DNA from: Aristolochia californica
Taxonomy: Eukaryota; Streptophyta; Magnoliopsida; Piperales; Aristolochiaceae
Direction of reading: 5' to 3'
Assembly (NCBI GenBank): GCA_029961685.1
Contig: JARWKL010000010.1
Coordinates: 22,666,067 to 22,730,066 of the forward strand
Length of the DNA: 64,000 bases
Positions 10,985 to 23,346 of the stretch are shown piece after piece (positions within the stretch are counted from its first letter, which is position 1; each line of letters starts with the position of its first letter). Both the position numbers and the translations under genes were made by a program. The notes under the pieces were generated by a model. That model did no database searches. It was not told where the DNA came from and saw nothing but the letters and a program-made list of their open reading frames with translations.

Positions 10985-11150
10985 ATCAGATTACATAAAC
11001 CCCTATTTATAATAGAGGAAAGTAGTAGAGTCCAATTACAATTAAACTACTATAGTCTCAATTACACCAAAACTCTAACACTTAAAGATAAGTCCTAGCT
11101 TAATTAAATAACTCAACATAAATAAAAGACTAATATAACTAAAACACCTT
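10985..11150 (-). repeat. LTR fragment related to the LTR at 56098-56521
   Basis: The reverse complement aligns with about 56335-56495: GAGTTATTTAATTA, then GTTAGAGTTT, GTAATTGGACTC and CTATTATAAATAG, with roughly one difference in eight bases. It includes the TATA box of that LTR (CTATTATAAATAGGGG on the minus strand). Neither LTR terminus is kept, so this is an old fragment. Confidence 0.65.
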
Positions 11151-12650
11151 TAAACTGAAACTCTTCTATGAGATCTCCTTCATAATAAATTTTGGATTTG
11201 TAAGACTTCTTATAGTGAGAGTCATGTAAGAGGCTTCCATATCTTCTCTTCAACAGATTCCTTGCTACCAAACAACAAAAAATAATTTTCTCTCACCTTT
11301 TATTTTATTTTCTTTTGTTTTATATGGGTTCCATACAGGTCCTTAGGGAAAGAGAGAGAGAGCAATCGAAATCTAGGGTTCTTTGGAGAATGCACTCTTT
11401 TGTGTTAATGTGCTCAAGAGAAAGTACACTAGAAAATAATTTTTTGTGTGTTAGAATGCTCTTTAAAAATATAATGGAAAGTAAAAAAATAATTTACTAA
11501 TAAAATACTTTTAAGTTAAATAGTTTATATCTTACTTAATTAATAAAAAATTTAAAATAAGGTTTTATATTTAATTAAATATATAAAATAAAAATTATCA
11601 TAAAAGTACCAAAATACCCCATAATTATATGTTACTTTTATAATATTTAATTTCTCTGTAAGTTACTAAATAAATATAATATTAAAAATCATGAAATCAT
11701 ATAAATACATAAATAACCCTTTGTTGAAATTCTAACCTTTTTTTTTTCTTCAAATGATTAAAATCTAACTTGGATCTATGTGACTCATCAACTTGTTTTA
11801 CTTTGTCGTTGAAGAAAATGAAAACTTATGGTTTTAAAAAATAACCAAATCTTCAAATAGGGGACTTTAATGGAAAAAAATGTCTCTTTTTATTAAAAAG
11901 AGATATGTGTGTATCACAGCACAAGTAGATTCAAAACAGAATTGGTTGAGTAATAAATACATAAATTGCTTACAAACACCTAAAAATGATCCTGATGCTA
12001 AAAACGATTGAATAATAAATACTGAAATTACTGATAAAAACTTAAACAACTAACCTAATAATGATCCTAAATTTTTTGTTCCCCGCCATGAAATTCTATT
12101 CTATGTCATTCACCCAATGAATAGAATTATGAGCTTGTTTCCTCATAATCTCTAATGCCTTTTCCTCTTCATGATGGCCAGTAGAGCAACAAACACACTA
12201 GAAAGCTACAAAATCTTTTCCACTGTGAGAAAGAAAGAACAATCAAGTCAACTCAGCATGGCATCTTCCCTTCCTCGTTATCTCCTTGATTTGTGAGGAC
12301 AAAGTCTGATTTAACCAAAATTTAATACATAAGTTAGATTTAAAGAGACGAGACAAAGAAAACCCAAATGCAGATTCAAATTCTATTTCCAGTAGATCTC
12401 AAAGAGATCTGAAACAAGGAGAAGCGAAATATGCTCAACTATTTCCCATCATTGAAACCTGTGATAAAAGCATGTTCAAAACAAAAGGTGAAGATCTATA
12501 CTTTCTCAATCCAATAGAACTCAACAAAAGGAAGTGATCCTGCATCTACAAAAATATAGCAAAACAAGTGAACTAAATTTAATAGATGTCCAAGGAATGC
12601 ATTTCACCTTTAGAAGATAAGTGCCCGTGCTTCAGTAGTTTGACCAATGA
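11151..12650. other. Unassigned AT-rich region
   Basis: I see no supportable gene. Short frames at 11315-11500 (plus) and 11867-12049 (minus) have low-complexity composition and no recognisable motif. There is a GA-rich tract at 11350-11365 and a strongly AT-rich stretch at 11460-11720. Confidence 0.4.
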
Positions 12651-13460
12651 CAATTTCTATTTTTCATGTTCTTGGAGGACCTGGGAATATAAGAAAAGTT
12701 CAACGCATAATTAAAAAAATAGTTAACTTCAAGAGGATTTAACAACATAAACATTGTAGTCACCATACAACAGAGTTGCAACTTTCCAGATGCACACAAT
12801 CAGGCAAGAGTGAAGAAGAGGTAGAGATTTTCACTATCCCAGTTTTGAGAAAAATTCTCTCCTTCGTTAAATACTAAAGGGTCAGATTCCTATATGCCGG
12901 CACTAGAAAGAAATTTCAAGAGGCCTCTAGCTGCCACAAAATGTAAAACATTTGCATGACTAATGCACCAAAAGTCATCTTGGTGACATGACATTCAGTG
13001 ATATCGTTGTATCTAGATATCTGATAAATGAATGAAAAATGATGACTCCATTGACTACTTCTGTATTACGGGTATGACTCCAGTGTTTGGTTGAGAAAAA
13101 AGTGATAAATTGAGCAAGCAGCCAATGAGGGGTTCCACTTAAGAAAACAACCAAAATTATCTCCTCTTACGTGTTGCTAGTGGAAATAGGAAGTCAAAAA
13201 ATAGGAACAAAATTATATGATTACATGCCTAGGACATTTATAAAAGTTCACCTATATATAAATTTTTTTTTTTGAAGGAGAAAAAGGACAAAAGGGTGTA
13301 ACTAAAAATCTTAGACATCTTAGCTTGATCAACTCCAAATATGTAAAAGAACGTCATCACATGACCCTTCAGCAAGAAGTATCATAGACAAGGAACTAGT
13401 CAGGTTGACCAAACCAGAATATGTATTTTTACAAAAACAGAAATGGGCAGATGGAAACGT

Positions 13461-13462
13461 AC
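13461..13462 (-). other. Probable 5' splice donor of the F-box gene
   Basis: On the minus strand GTACGT follows ACTCATCCT after the last conserved codons. The inverted copy keeps the same GTACGT at 63204, after ACTCATCCG. Downstream similarity between the two arms is intron-like, rich in T and stops. Confidence 0.45.
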
Positions 13463-13528
13463 AGGATGAGTACTTGTGACTTTAACTTCTAGGGAGCTTA
13501 CATGTGAAAGCTTCGTCAAGAAATTCTG

Positions 13529-14395
13529 TCAGAGATGCAACTTGTAGTCAAGCTCATCGTGGTTGGGCAGTAGAGTAGCTTCATTTATGGAGGAGACATC
13601 AATAAAAATAGGCTTGTCACAAACTTGACCCTTGTACTGAAGATTCTTCAGGTTTGGCGTTCTTATCTCCATCTCTTCAATATCAAAACATGACTCTAGT
13701 GTTAATCTCTTCAATTGAAGAAGGTCAATCTTTATTGACTTTAGGGAGTCACAGTAACTGATAGTTAAGTCCTCAAGAAGAGGGGAGCCAAGAATTATCT
13801 CACCTAATTGAACACCATTAATTGTCACACCATAGAGAGCAACACTTCTTAGGGCTTTGTAACCCTTTAAATCATGTGGAGGCTCTAGTATGCACCAAGT
13901 TAAGTCGAGAGATGATATTGATAGACAAGAGAGCAAAGAGTTTGGCATTCTGAATTTATTCATCCCCCACCTGATATCATTATCATTTGTCGAGTTGGAG
14001 TGCCTTACATTTCCATTCAAATCAAGCACAAGCTCTCCAACTCTAACTTTGACTAACTCAATCCACTCTCTGAGATTAGATGAATATATGTCACCGGGAG
14101 AAAAGAACATGTGAAACTTCTTAACCTTGTCTAGAGTATGAGGCTGTAAAAGTTGGTGGACAACTTGTACATAATGTGTCTTATTTAAATTGTTTGTGAA
14201 TTCCTCATCGAAGTCTATAATAGTTGTGTATATCCATAAGGGTTTCCACATGTTGATCCATTGCCTAGATAGAATTGAAGTCTTCACTGCACACTTCAAT
14301 GGAAGAAAAGAGAGTATATGGTGAATAATATTTTCTGGTAGCTTGGTAATACTGTCTTTCTTCTGAGTGAAGATTCTTTTATGTTGAAAGTACAT
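13529..14395 (-). CDS. F-box/LRR protein (first exon; probably truncated)
   Basis: A 288-codon frame, the longest host-type gene here. Residues 18-55 are an F-box (LPENIIHHILSFLPLKC, SRQWINMWKPL), the SKP1-binding part of an SCF ubiquitin ligase adaptor. Residues 110-270 carry plant-type leucine-rich repeats (SLDLTWCIL, ALRSVALYGVTI, SPLLEDLTISYC, LKRLTLESC). The ATG at 14395 has the same context as four other copies, and the upstream TTATTTCAG/GTCACAAAC could be a 5' UTR intron acceptor. The frame ends in TGA (13531-13529) where the sister copy at about 63141 reads TGG, so this is a nonsense change. Similarity continues beyond it to a conserved GTACGT splice donor near 13462. Full-length relatives are usually over 400 residues and often end in an FBD domain, which I could not find. 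Confidence 0.75.
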   Translation of the reverse strand: MYFQHKRIFTQKKDSITKLPENIIHHILSFLPLKCAVKTSILSRQWINMWKPLWIYTTIIDFDEEFTNNLNKTHYVQVVHQLLQPHTLDKVKKFHMFFSPGDIYSSNLREWIELVKVRVGELVLDLNGNVRHSNSTNDNDIRWGMNKFRMPNSLLSCLSISSLDLTWCILEPPHDLKGYKALRSVALYGVTINGVQLGEIILGSPLLEDLTISYCDSLKSIKIDLLQLKRLTLESCFDIEEMEIRTPNLKNLQYKGQVCDKPIFIDVSSINEATLLPNHDELDYKLHL

Positions 14396-16199
14396 TGAGT
14401 GACCTTTTGTTTGTTATTCACCGATGTTTGTGACCTGAAATAACAAAAAAAGTATTGTGTTAGTCAATCTATTTTTAGGACAAAAAATTGCAAAAATATA
14501 TTCAAAGGCTTGTTTTTGGACAAAAAAATTATACATATGTCAATTGCATTAGAAGGAAATAATTTGTCCATTTGTTCACTTAAGGATTAATTAGGAATGA
14601 ATCCTATTAACGAGATTAATCATTGCCTTTTGTTTCAAAGGCTCTACAAATGCCAATCACAACTACCACCTATGATTAGTCTCAACCCCAGTTCATGTGG
14701 AAAAATGCTTTGATATTCAATGATATCTATTGTAGGAGAAATAAGGGACTTTTTAATTTTTTCATTTCATTATTTCGAATAGATGGCATTCAAGAGAAAA
14801 ATATCTCTATGTGGATAAAGACTTTGTATTTGTATTTTTTTATATTTTTTTCTAACAGTTACAAGTGTTTCCATAAATTTAAGCCAAAGGAAAAAGTTTA
14901 GCAAGAAGTTCAAGAATTGCTACTTGATTTTGGAAATCTTAAGATTCAACAATTAAAGTATCAGGATCTAACATAATAATAAAATAAGAAATTAAAAATA
15001 AGAACAACATAAAAATGGTTTATGTAACAATTTATGAAGAAATGTCATCTGGATAAATTTGTTTGAAGATACTAATTTTAAGCTTTATGGCTATTTTCCA
15101 TTTCTTGTGCCTTCAACAATTGGATAAGGTTGGAAAGAGCAGCCACAAAATAAAGTTTGTCATTACTAATTGATGCACAATTATTTTGTGTAACTAACGT
15201 CAAAAGAGAATACCATAAGTATGGGAAATGTGTTTTTTTTTTTGGAAAGATATGATGCTACAAAAAGGAAACAACAAAAAGTTGACATAGTGGGTAAGAT
15301 AGTATATATTGGTATCAAGTAACATATCGAATAATATTCGATCTGATACATACTGTCTGCACCATATGTTGCACTTTATAAGACATGTATCATATTTCAG
15401 GGCTCTACGATACCATATATCCAATACGTCTCACTTGATATGTTATATGTCTTGGTGATATAGGCACCCTTGGGTAAGTGGACCAAATTAAGAAAATCCA
15501 AAACTATTTAAAGTGCTTGAGGAAAGAGAAGATTATGTTCACATAAAAACTAATTAAAACATAAAAAGAGGCAAGCATAGCTGTGGCCAAGAGGAAGTAA
15601 ACCAAAATTTGCATATGAGTTCTAGTAAAAATCACAAAAGTTAAGCGTAATAAGTTCTTATTGGAAGCAAAATGTGAGGAGCATGACTATGTCAATATTT
15701 AAAAGACAAGATTTGGGAGAAATCTCATCATGGAGGCACAAAGAAGCTTTATGTCCATGACAAATGAGGTGATAATGAGAGGTTTCAACTCAATATGGTC
15801 ACAATAAACTTTGTTTAAAGGGTGCATCTTTTCACAATTGGATTATTGTCAATTTCATATTTATGATAAGATGATTCTTGAGGCATTAAATCCTCGTGTT
15901 AAGTTATTTTATGGTGTTTATATGTTCATAATTAGCTTTAAAATATCTTAATGCAATTAGATCTAAAGGGGGAATCAACTGGGGGTCTTAGCTTATTCCT
16001 TTATTATTTAAGTGCCTTATCTTTGAGTATATTTTTGTTACCACAATTAGTTATCAATAGGAATAGTAATGCTTCCACTAACATTTTTTCTTCAAAAGGA
16101 CTCAACATGCATTCAACTTTTAATGAAGGGAAGTGAGTATTAGGCAAGAGAAAAATGGAGTTGGTACAATCTATTAGGTCCGATGAAGGAGAAATCTTG

Positions 16200-16209
16200 G
16201 GGGGGGGGG
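16200..16209 (+). repeat. G homopolymer
   Basis: About ten G residues; the inverted arm has about nine C residues at 60433-60441. Confidence 0.85.
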
Positions 16210-16213
16210 TGTT

Positions 16214-16425
16214 GGGCGTTCATTCCACTAATTTGACAACAACAACTTACAAAAATTCATCTTCACTTAGATTTACAATCACAAATTAGGCACATAATCC
16301 TGACCATTAAAGGGATTTCGGGCGTTCATTCCACTAAATTGACAACAACAACTTACAAAAATTCATCTTCACTTAGATTTACAATCACAAATTAGGCACA
16401 TAATCCTGACCATTAAAGGGATTTC
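16214..16425 (+). repeat. 106-bp tandem duplication (two units)
   Basis: Units 16214-16319 and 16320-16425 start with GGGCGTTCATTCCACTAA and differ at about one base. Only one unit exists in the inverted partner (about 60320-60425), so the duplication arose in this arm after the arms separated. Confidence 0.9.
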
Positions 16426-18037
16426 TAGTAGCAAAGTAGACTACACAAGGTTAGAGCTTCACAAGGATTTATAATAACTTATTTGGTACTAGCCTAGACT
16501 TAAGAATGAGAGTTTCAAGAGTGCTTGGCTACATGAGGACTTATATCACACAATCATAGTAGCAATTCTTCACAACATTTATTTTTCAGCCACACATGGA
16601 TGCACTCAATGAAATTGAGGTTAGGATGGTCTTGTCTACCCAATGCTTGACCCAATTTACAAAGGTTACAAGTTTCCTAATTGGTAGAATTTATAATCTA
16701 AGAGAAAATAATAAACACAACCAATTCTATGTACCTATATATGTAAGAAAATCTCAAATAGTCTTTAATCATTAGATTTCAAAATATAAGTCCAAGGTAA
16801 ATCTTGGATTGGTTTTTAAAGCAAGGGTTGCACTCACCTCAATGGAATCAATGGTTTGAAAGTATAGCTCATGTGTAGTAGTAGTCTAAACATCAGTGAT
16901 TGATTTAAAAGTACGATGACACTACTTTAGTATTCTCAATCAAATACAATTTAAGATTTAAATGCAAATGCATGTATATACTTGGATTTTTAAATTCTAT
17001 CCCAAACTTCTAATACTATGTAAAAACCATTTTAAATACCCTAATAAATCAACACACAAGAATGTATAATGTGATTAGAAAATAAGAAGCTCAAACAAGG
17101 GGCTGATAAACTAGTTTTGAGTGGTAACCATTCAAACAATCAATCAAGTATTGATTCAAATATGATCTTTGAATCAATAGGCTCACATTCAACAATCATA
17201 GTTCTAAATATTTAAAAAATATTTAAAAGAAAAAACATTGATACTATTATCTCAAGGAGGAAATACTCAAGTTCAGGTTTTGACTTCCTTTAAGAGCCTG
17301 AGATGGTTAAAACCTCAAATTTGAGTCTAGGAGCATGAGCACTTCAAAAAATTTCTTTGGTAGCATGTTGAAAACAAGTTTGTGAGAGATCTTCTTAAAT
17401 AGAAATCTCTCCAACATTAAAAAAAAAAACCATTAGAGTTAGAAAATGATATTTTGTCACTTAGAAAAACAAGGTAAAAAATAAGTCCAAAAAATCTAAT
17501 CAAATATATATTAAATCCTTTTTTATTAAAAAACATATTGGTATGTCACTTATTGATCATTTTGGAGTGCTGTAACATCCAAATCTGGGCCTAACTTTTT
17601 GAAAAATTGAATTTTTGAAATAAGGGTCGACTCTTGTATTGGGGCTGAAATCTTGTTTTGAAAATTTGGCTTGTTTGAGCGACACATGTTGTTGATCCCT
17701 TGCATCGGGTCGTCTGCTTTCTTCTTAATTCACGCATAAGTTACTTAATTGTATGTTGTCATAAAAATTATATCCATGAGGATCTTGAGACCGACACATT
17801 CATCCTATTGCTCATGTGAAATGATCCTTCTTAACTAAGTTATTTTGGTCGGTACTAATTAATTTAGCCCCAAAGATTCTAGCTAACTACTATATGAAAC
17901 ATAAATATGCCTAAAGGTATTTTTTTACCATGCGTTGTCTCAAGTATATCTAGTTGAGCTTTCTTAACTACATTATTTTGGAGAGTACTAACTAATTTAG
18001 CGTCAAGGATATTGGCTAACTACTATAAGAAACATTC
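16230..18037 (+). repeat. Third, diverged copy of the block A repeat family (left part)
   Basis: Order and motifs follow block A: a GGTTAGGATGGTCTTG stretch (16619; A near 4666), TCTAATACTATGTAAAA (17014; A near 5145), an AAAACCATTAGAGTT stretch and GTTGTCATAAAAATTATATCCATGAGG (17756; A near 6430). It also holds two ~130-bp tandem units around 17825-17905 and 17955-18033 sharing TTCTTAACTA, TACTAA and GGCTAACTACTATA motifs. The copy is cut by Ty3/gypsy element 1 and resumes at 24167. Confidence 0.65.
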
Positions 18038-18857
18038 TGTTATGGTCCCTAGCCATGGATCTAGTAACTCGGCGAGTCAAATAAGGATCCAACACTGTTG
18101 GAGGGTTTCTTAACACGTTTTTGTGAAAAGAAACTCTCTTTTTCTTCCCTCACACGTTATAATTGAAAAGGAGTTTCCTTTTCTCAATTATAGATGCACC
18201 AATTCAATCAAGAGACTGTTTTACGGATCTAATTATGAAACCCCACTTTATACCTCACGTCAATGAGTAGGGTTTCTGAATTCATGCAACTACCAATGCT
18301 GAATGTAAAGAGGGCAATCTCTAGCTCTTCTAAACTCGAAAAAGATAGACAAAAATACCTCTTGAAGACCTCCTTCAATTCAGCAACCCGAAAATCCCTT
18401 TCTTGATGCTAAGGCTCACGCAAATCCTTCTTCCCTCACTGCTGGTTCGTGGAAGAGATGGATGACTATTGCAGCAAGGAACAGAAGGCTGATTGCACCT
18501 CCTTTTCCTTCCATTATCTCCTCAAAGACTCCCCAATGGATGCAGCAAACCACCAAGGATAGTTCAAGCCAAGAACCCTAGGATAGGGAACCTAGCAAGA
18601 ACCTAATTACTCTATTTTACTCTAAATCCGAACTTACCTTATTTCTCATTCCTTACCCTTTAAATAGGGTTATTCATGCCAAGATAGGTTAGGGTTAGGT
18701 TTATAAATCCCAACTATACCCCTACCTTCAAGTTTTATTACATAATCAATCAAATTCGAAATTAAAAGCAACATAAGTAATAAAAGTAAAATTAGGTGAC
18801 TTGGTGAGTCATTGTCTCCTCCTCTGAGTGACTCGGTGTGCTATTGAGTCTATAACA
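18038..18857 (-). repeat. Element 1, 3' LTR
   Basis: Bounded by TGTTATGG and CTATAACA in plus-strand reading. It holds the last codons of the polyprotein: the stop TGA is at 18811-18809, 47 bases inside the LTR. Confidence 0.95.
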
Positions 18858-18873
18858 TCTGCCTCCCCTTGGA
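18858..18873 (-). other. Element 1, polypurine tract
   Basis: On the minus strand the bases just before the 3' LTR are AAGGGGAGGCAGA, the usual plus-strand primer of LTR elements. It lies inside the coding frame. Confidence 0.8.
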
Positions 18874-21800
18874 GAAAGAGCTTGTCCTCAAGCTCATAAG
18901 CTGGATAGACCTGTTTGAAGGTCTCTAACTGCTCCCATGTTGCAGCCTCGGGGTCTGTAGCGGTCCACTGCACGAGGATGTCTCACTTTTCATTCATCAC
19001 ACGCGCCCGTAACACCGCATAGGGTGTCAGAATGACGTGGCCATTGTCCACTGGAGGAAGGAACGGTGGAGAAGAAAGGGCTGGCCCCTTGTGAGGTTTC
19101 AGTAATGAGACATGAAACACATCATGTAGCTTCGCTGTGTCTGGCAATTTTAGTTGATACGCCACCTGCCCGACACGTCGAATAATGGCAAAGGGCCCAA
19201 AGTACTTGGGGGATAGCTTATGGCGAGATGTCCCGGTGAGAGAGTGTTGTCGGTACTGCCAAAGACGTAGCCACACATAGTCCCCAACCGCGTATGAGAC
19301 ATCCCGGTGGCTCTTGTTGTAAGCCATAGTCATCCGGACCTGAGCCTTTTGTAGCCGGTCTATAAACGTCTTCAACACCTGATCTCAATCCATGAGTGCC
19401 TCGTCAATGGCATCCACACGAGTGGTGCCTCTGGTATAAGAGAGAAGCCTCGGGGGGTCCCTCCCATAAAGAACCCGGAAAGGAGAGGACTGCAAGGCTG
19501 AGTGGAATGAAGTGTTATAACAGTATTCTGCCTAGGGTAGCCATTGAATCCATTGTTTCGGTCGATCTCCCACTAAGCACCGAAGATACATCTCGATGGT
19601 CCGATTAACCACCTCGGTTTGGCCATCCGTCTGAGGGTGATATGCGGAGGAAAATTTCAATTGCGTGCCACTCAGTCGAAACAGTTCCCTCCAGAAAGTA
19701 CTCGTGAAAACCGCATCCCGGTCACTCACAATAGATTCAGGAATGCCATGTAAACGTACAATATGCTCCAAGAAGGTCTGAGCCATGCGGGCTGCCGTGT
19801 AGGGGTGAGCCATCGGAATAAAATGACCATACTTGAAGAATCGATCAACCACCACAAACAAAACAGACTTCCCGGCTGAGAGGGGATGACCCTGCACGAA
19901 GTCCATTGAAATATCTGCCCATACCTGAGTAGGGAGAGCAAGAGGCTGGAGAAGACCTGCAGGACTCAAATGATCTGATTTGTTCCTTTGACATACCTGA
20001 CAATCGGAGACATATGTAGTAATGGAGGACTTCATAGCCGGCCAATAGAAATCTACCCGAATACGCCACAACGTCTTCTGTAACCCCTCATGGGTAGAAT
20101 CATGATAAGCTGAGAGAATGGCTGGAATCAACTCGGTCGTGGTTGGAAGGTAAATCCGATGCTTATAGCAAATGATTGAATCCTGAATGGACCACTTAGA
20201 ATCCATCCCCCATTGGAAATTTTTTTTGTGCATCTCCTGTAGTGCTGGAAGTGTGGCATGCGCATCACGGACCATGTCTAGAATGAGAAAACGTGGCTGG
20301 CTGATGGCATAAATGAGCTGTTGATGTTCAAAACGTCTGGACAAGGCATCCGCTGCCTTGTTTAATCTGCCCGCACGATACTCCACTGAGAAATCAAAGC
20401 CCATCAACTTACTAATCCAATGCTGCTATGGTGACGTCGTGAGACGCTGCTCAAGTAAGAACTTGAGACTATAATGATCAGTGCGGATGAGAAAAGTACG
20501 TCCCCATACATATGGCCGCCAGTGTTGGACCGCCTTGGCCAACCCGATCAGCTCGCGTTCATATGCAGCCAATTTCTGATAACGAGAGGCCAACTGTCGA
20601 CTGAAATAAGCAATGGGGTGGGAGTTCTGATGCAACACGGCCCCAATGCCCCCACCAGAAGCATCACATTCTATCACAAACAAGTCATCAAAATTTGGAA
20701 GCTGTAACACCGGTGTAGATGCAAGAGCATTCTTGAGTGCGTCAAATGCCATGGAGGCCTCCTCGTTCCACTGAAAGGAATTCTTTTTAAGGAGGTTTGT
20801 CAAAGGTGCTGCCAACGGACCAAAACTCCGAATAAATTTCCAGTAATAGCCTGCCAAACCCAAGAATCCACGTACTGCTGAGCAAGACTGAGGCTGTGGC
20901 CACTCACTAATGGCTTGAATCTTCTCGGGATCAACAGTGACCCCCTCATGGGAAATAATGTGGCCCAGGTAAACAACATGAGATGCCCCAAATGAGCATT
21001 TGGACTTCTTCAAATATAATTGGTGTGCTCGCAATAAATCAAATACAATTCTCAAATGTTCTAAGTGGTCATCTTGAGATTTGCTATATATGAGTATATC
21101 ACAAAAAAAAACAAGTACGAATTTTTGAAGGTAAGAGCTAAATACCTCATTCATCAGCGCTTGGAAAGTAGAAGGAGCATTTGATAGTCCAAAAGGCATG
21201 ACCACAAATTCAAATTGGCCGTGATGTGTTCGGAATGCCGTCTTTTCAATATTTGTTGGATGCATGCGAATCTGATGATACCCAGACCGTAAGTCTAATT
21301 TTGTGAAGACCCACGATCCATGTAGCTCATCGAGGAGCTCCTCCACCACTGGAATGGGAAATTTGTCTTTTACTGTCAGCGCGTTCAACTCACGATAATC
21401 AACACAAAAGCGCCAAGTCCCATCATGTTTCTTCATGAGTAGAACTGGTGAAGAGAAGGGGGACCTACTGCTACGAATAAGGCCCTGTTGTAGCATCGCT
21501 TGACACTATCTTTCAATCTCATCTTTTTGTAGGTGAGGGTACCGATACAGACGAACAACTACCACATCTGACCCTGGTTTCAAACATATACGGTGATCAC
21601 ACTGTCTGAGTGGGGGGAGCCCTGTAGGCTCACAGAAAAGGTCGGAGAACTCATCAATCATGCCATCAATACTGCCTGCTGAATTATCCGGGACAGTCAG
21701 AGAATGAATGTGATGCTGTGTTTCTGTCTGACTTCCTTGTAGGAGCACTTGGCTACCACGTAGGACAAAACTCATTGTCAATGCAGAAAAGTCCCACAAA

Positions 21801-22954
21801 ATGGGTCCCAACGTTTGTAACCATTTGATTCCCAATACCATATCAAAACCAGCTAGAGGAATAACAAAAAACTCAGCATGAAACAAAGTAGTGCCAATAG
21901 TAAAATTTACCGCCTTGCTGATTCCGTAGCTAGGAACCTTCTCCCCATTGGCCACTGAGACTGTGGCTGTCGGATGGGGAAGAATCTGTAACTGCAGGTG
22001 CTGGGCCGCCGTCAAACTAAGAAAATTGTGGGTGCTCCCCGAGTCCACTAAGCCCACGAGTTCCCGATCGAAGATCTGAGCTCTGACTTGCATGGTTTTG
22101 GGCGACTTTTGCCCAGTAATTGCATGCAAGGAAATTTCTGGTGGTGCTTCCTCTATCATATCCTCGGTCACCTCGATATCATCATCTTCAACTGTATCAA
22201 TTAGAAACAATCTTTTGCACTGATGACCAACCCGATATGGTTCATCACAATTGTAATACAGATTTTTGGACCGCCTCTCCATCATCTCAGCACTTGTCAA
22301 TTTCTTTATTTACTGAGGTGGATGACTGCTCGATTTCGTATCCCCTAGTAAAGTGGTGCTCGGAGTGTGTCTAGGAGGAGGTGTTGTGGTCCGAACCCCC
22401 TGATGATAATTGCGTCTGCTCTGCCAGGTGGAGGAAGTACTCGTCTCCCCTGACCATGTGGGTCGTCTGTGCAGGGCCTTCAGCCGCAGTTCTAAAGCAC
22501 GGGCAATATTCATCGCGTGTGATAATGTAATCGGTGCATAGAGCTCCACCTCAAGCTTTAACGCCTCCGTCAGGCCTGCTGTAAATAACGCCACTTGTTG
22601 GTCCACTCGTACCATACCGTTTGCTCATGCTAAATTTTCCTGGAACAATTTCTGATATTGCTCCACGGAACCAGTTTGTCGTAATAGAACCAAATCACCC
22701 AAGGGATTGCTATATGCCGGAGGACCAAAACGAAGAGAGCATAAATTCTTAAATTCTTCCCACTCCACAACTGGTCTATCCGCCTCAACTTGCTGATACC
22801 AGAGTTGTGCTTCTCCCAGTAAGTGGAATATAGCCATCCCCACTTTATCATACGCTGGTACTCGTTGATGGGCAAAAAAATTTTCGCAACGATATAGCCA
22901 TACCAAAGGGTCTTCTAACCCAATATAAGTGGGAAATTCAAGTTTAGTGTACCT

Positions 22955-23074
22955 AGGTACTGTGCCTCCTCCCTGGTGGAAGGGTCCCCCCGGGATGAAG
23001 GGTCCTTGCTGGCCTGGTACAGTGCCTCCCCCCTGGTTGAAGGGTCCCCCTGGGATGAAGGGTCCTTGCTGGCC
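22955..23074 (-). repeat. 60-bp in-frame tandem duplication in gag
   Basis: Two exact-period 60-bp units encode two Gly/Pro-rich blocks (QQGPFIPGGPF type, then GGGTVP) ahead of the conserved PRYTKLEFP motif. Element 2 has only a single short equivalent (GPHDGGTVP), so the duplication is specific to element 1. Confidence 0.9.
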
Positions 23075-23331
23075 AGAGAAACTCGTGCACCTTGTAAACT
23101 CATCTCCCCCTCTGTTATATGAATGGTCCCCTCTTCTTTGTTCTGGAGTTGTGTTCCTTCCAGTAGTCAGACCAGTCTCCATGCTGTCCATTCTTCCATT
23201 CAAGGTCTCCATACTAATATCCACCTTAGAGAACCTCTCCTCTAATTCAGCAAATCTTTTCTCATTATCTGCGTTGCCTTTTAGGATAGCTTCAAGCAAT
23301 TCATGGCTGCTGATATCTTCCGCATTACCCT

Positions 23332-23343
23332 GCTCTGATACCA
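23332..23343 (-). other. Element 1, primer-binding site
   Basis: The reverse complement is TGGTATCAGAGC, a perfect 12-base match to the plant initiator tRNA-Met complement, three bases inside the 5' LTR end. It is also translated, as part of the NNLVSEQG residues of gag. Confidence 0.95.
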
Positions 23344-23346
23344 AGT

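Larger units (their letters stand above)
12655..16552 (+). repeat. Inverted duplication, arm 1 (partner 60196-64000)
   Basis: The reverse complement matches 60196-64000 from the F-box gene through its 5' flank to the short TGATATAAGT junction near 16552. Examples are GCTTTTTGTCC near 14505 (partner near 62150), the tRNA-like-free stretch at 15300-15460 (partner 61185-61330) and CCCCTTTAGATC (partner at 60668). The other end of arm 1 (GGACCTCCAAGAACATG on the minus strand near 12670) meets the window edge in arm 2, so the duplication is longer than can be seen. Confidence 0.9.

Noticed and set aside
13890..14114. A 74-codon plus-strand frame, and its counterparts at 38244-38501 and 62489-62809
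   Set aside because: These are antisense shadows of the F-box/LRR coding sequence, recurring because the paralogues share sequence.
15200..15424. 74-codon frame, also present in the inverted arm (61215-61400)
   Set aside because: Its presence in both arms follows from the duplication; the two versions diverge by frame-breaking changes near their ends and show no domain.
19396..19608. A plus-strand frame across the integrase
   Set aside because: Antisense to the DD35E region of element 1; no independent features.
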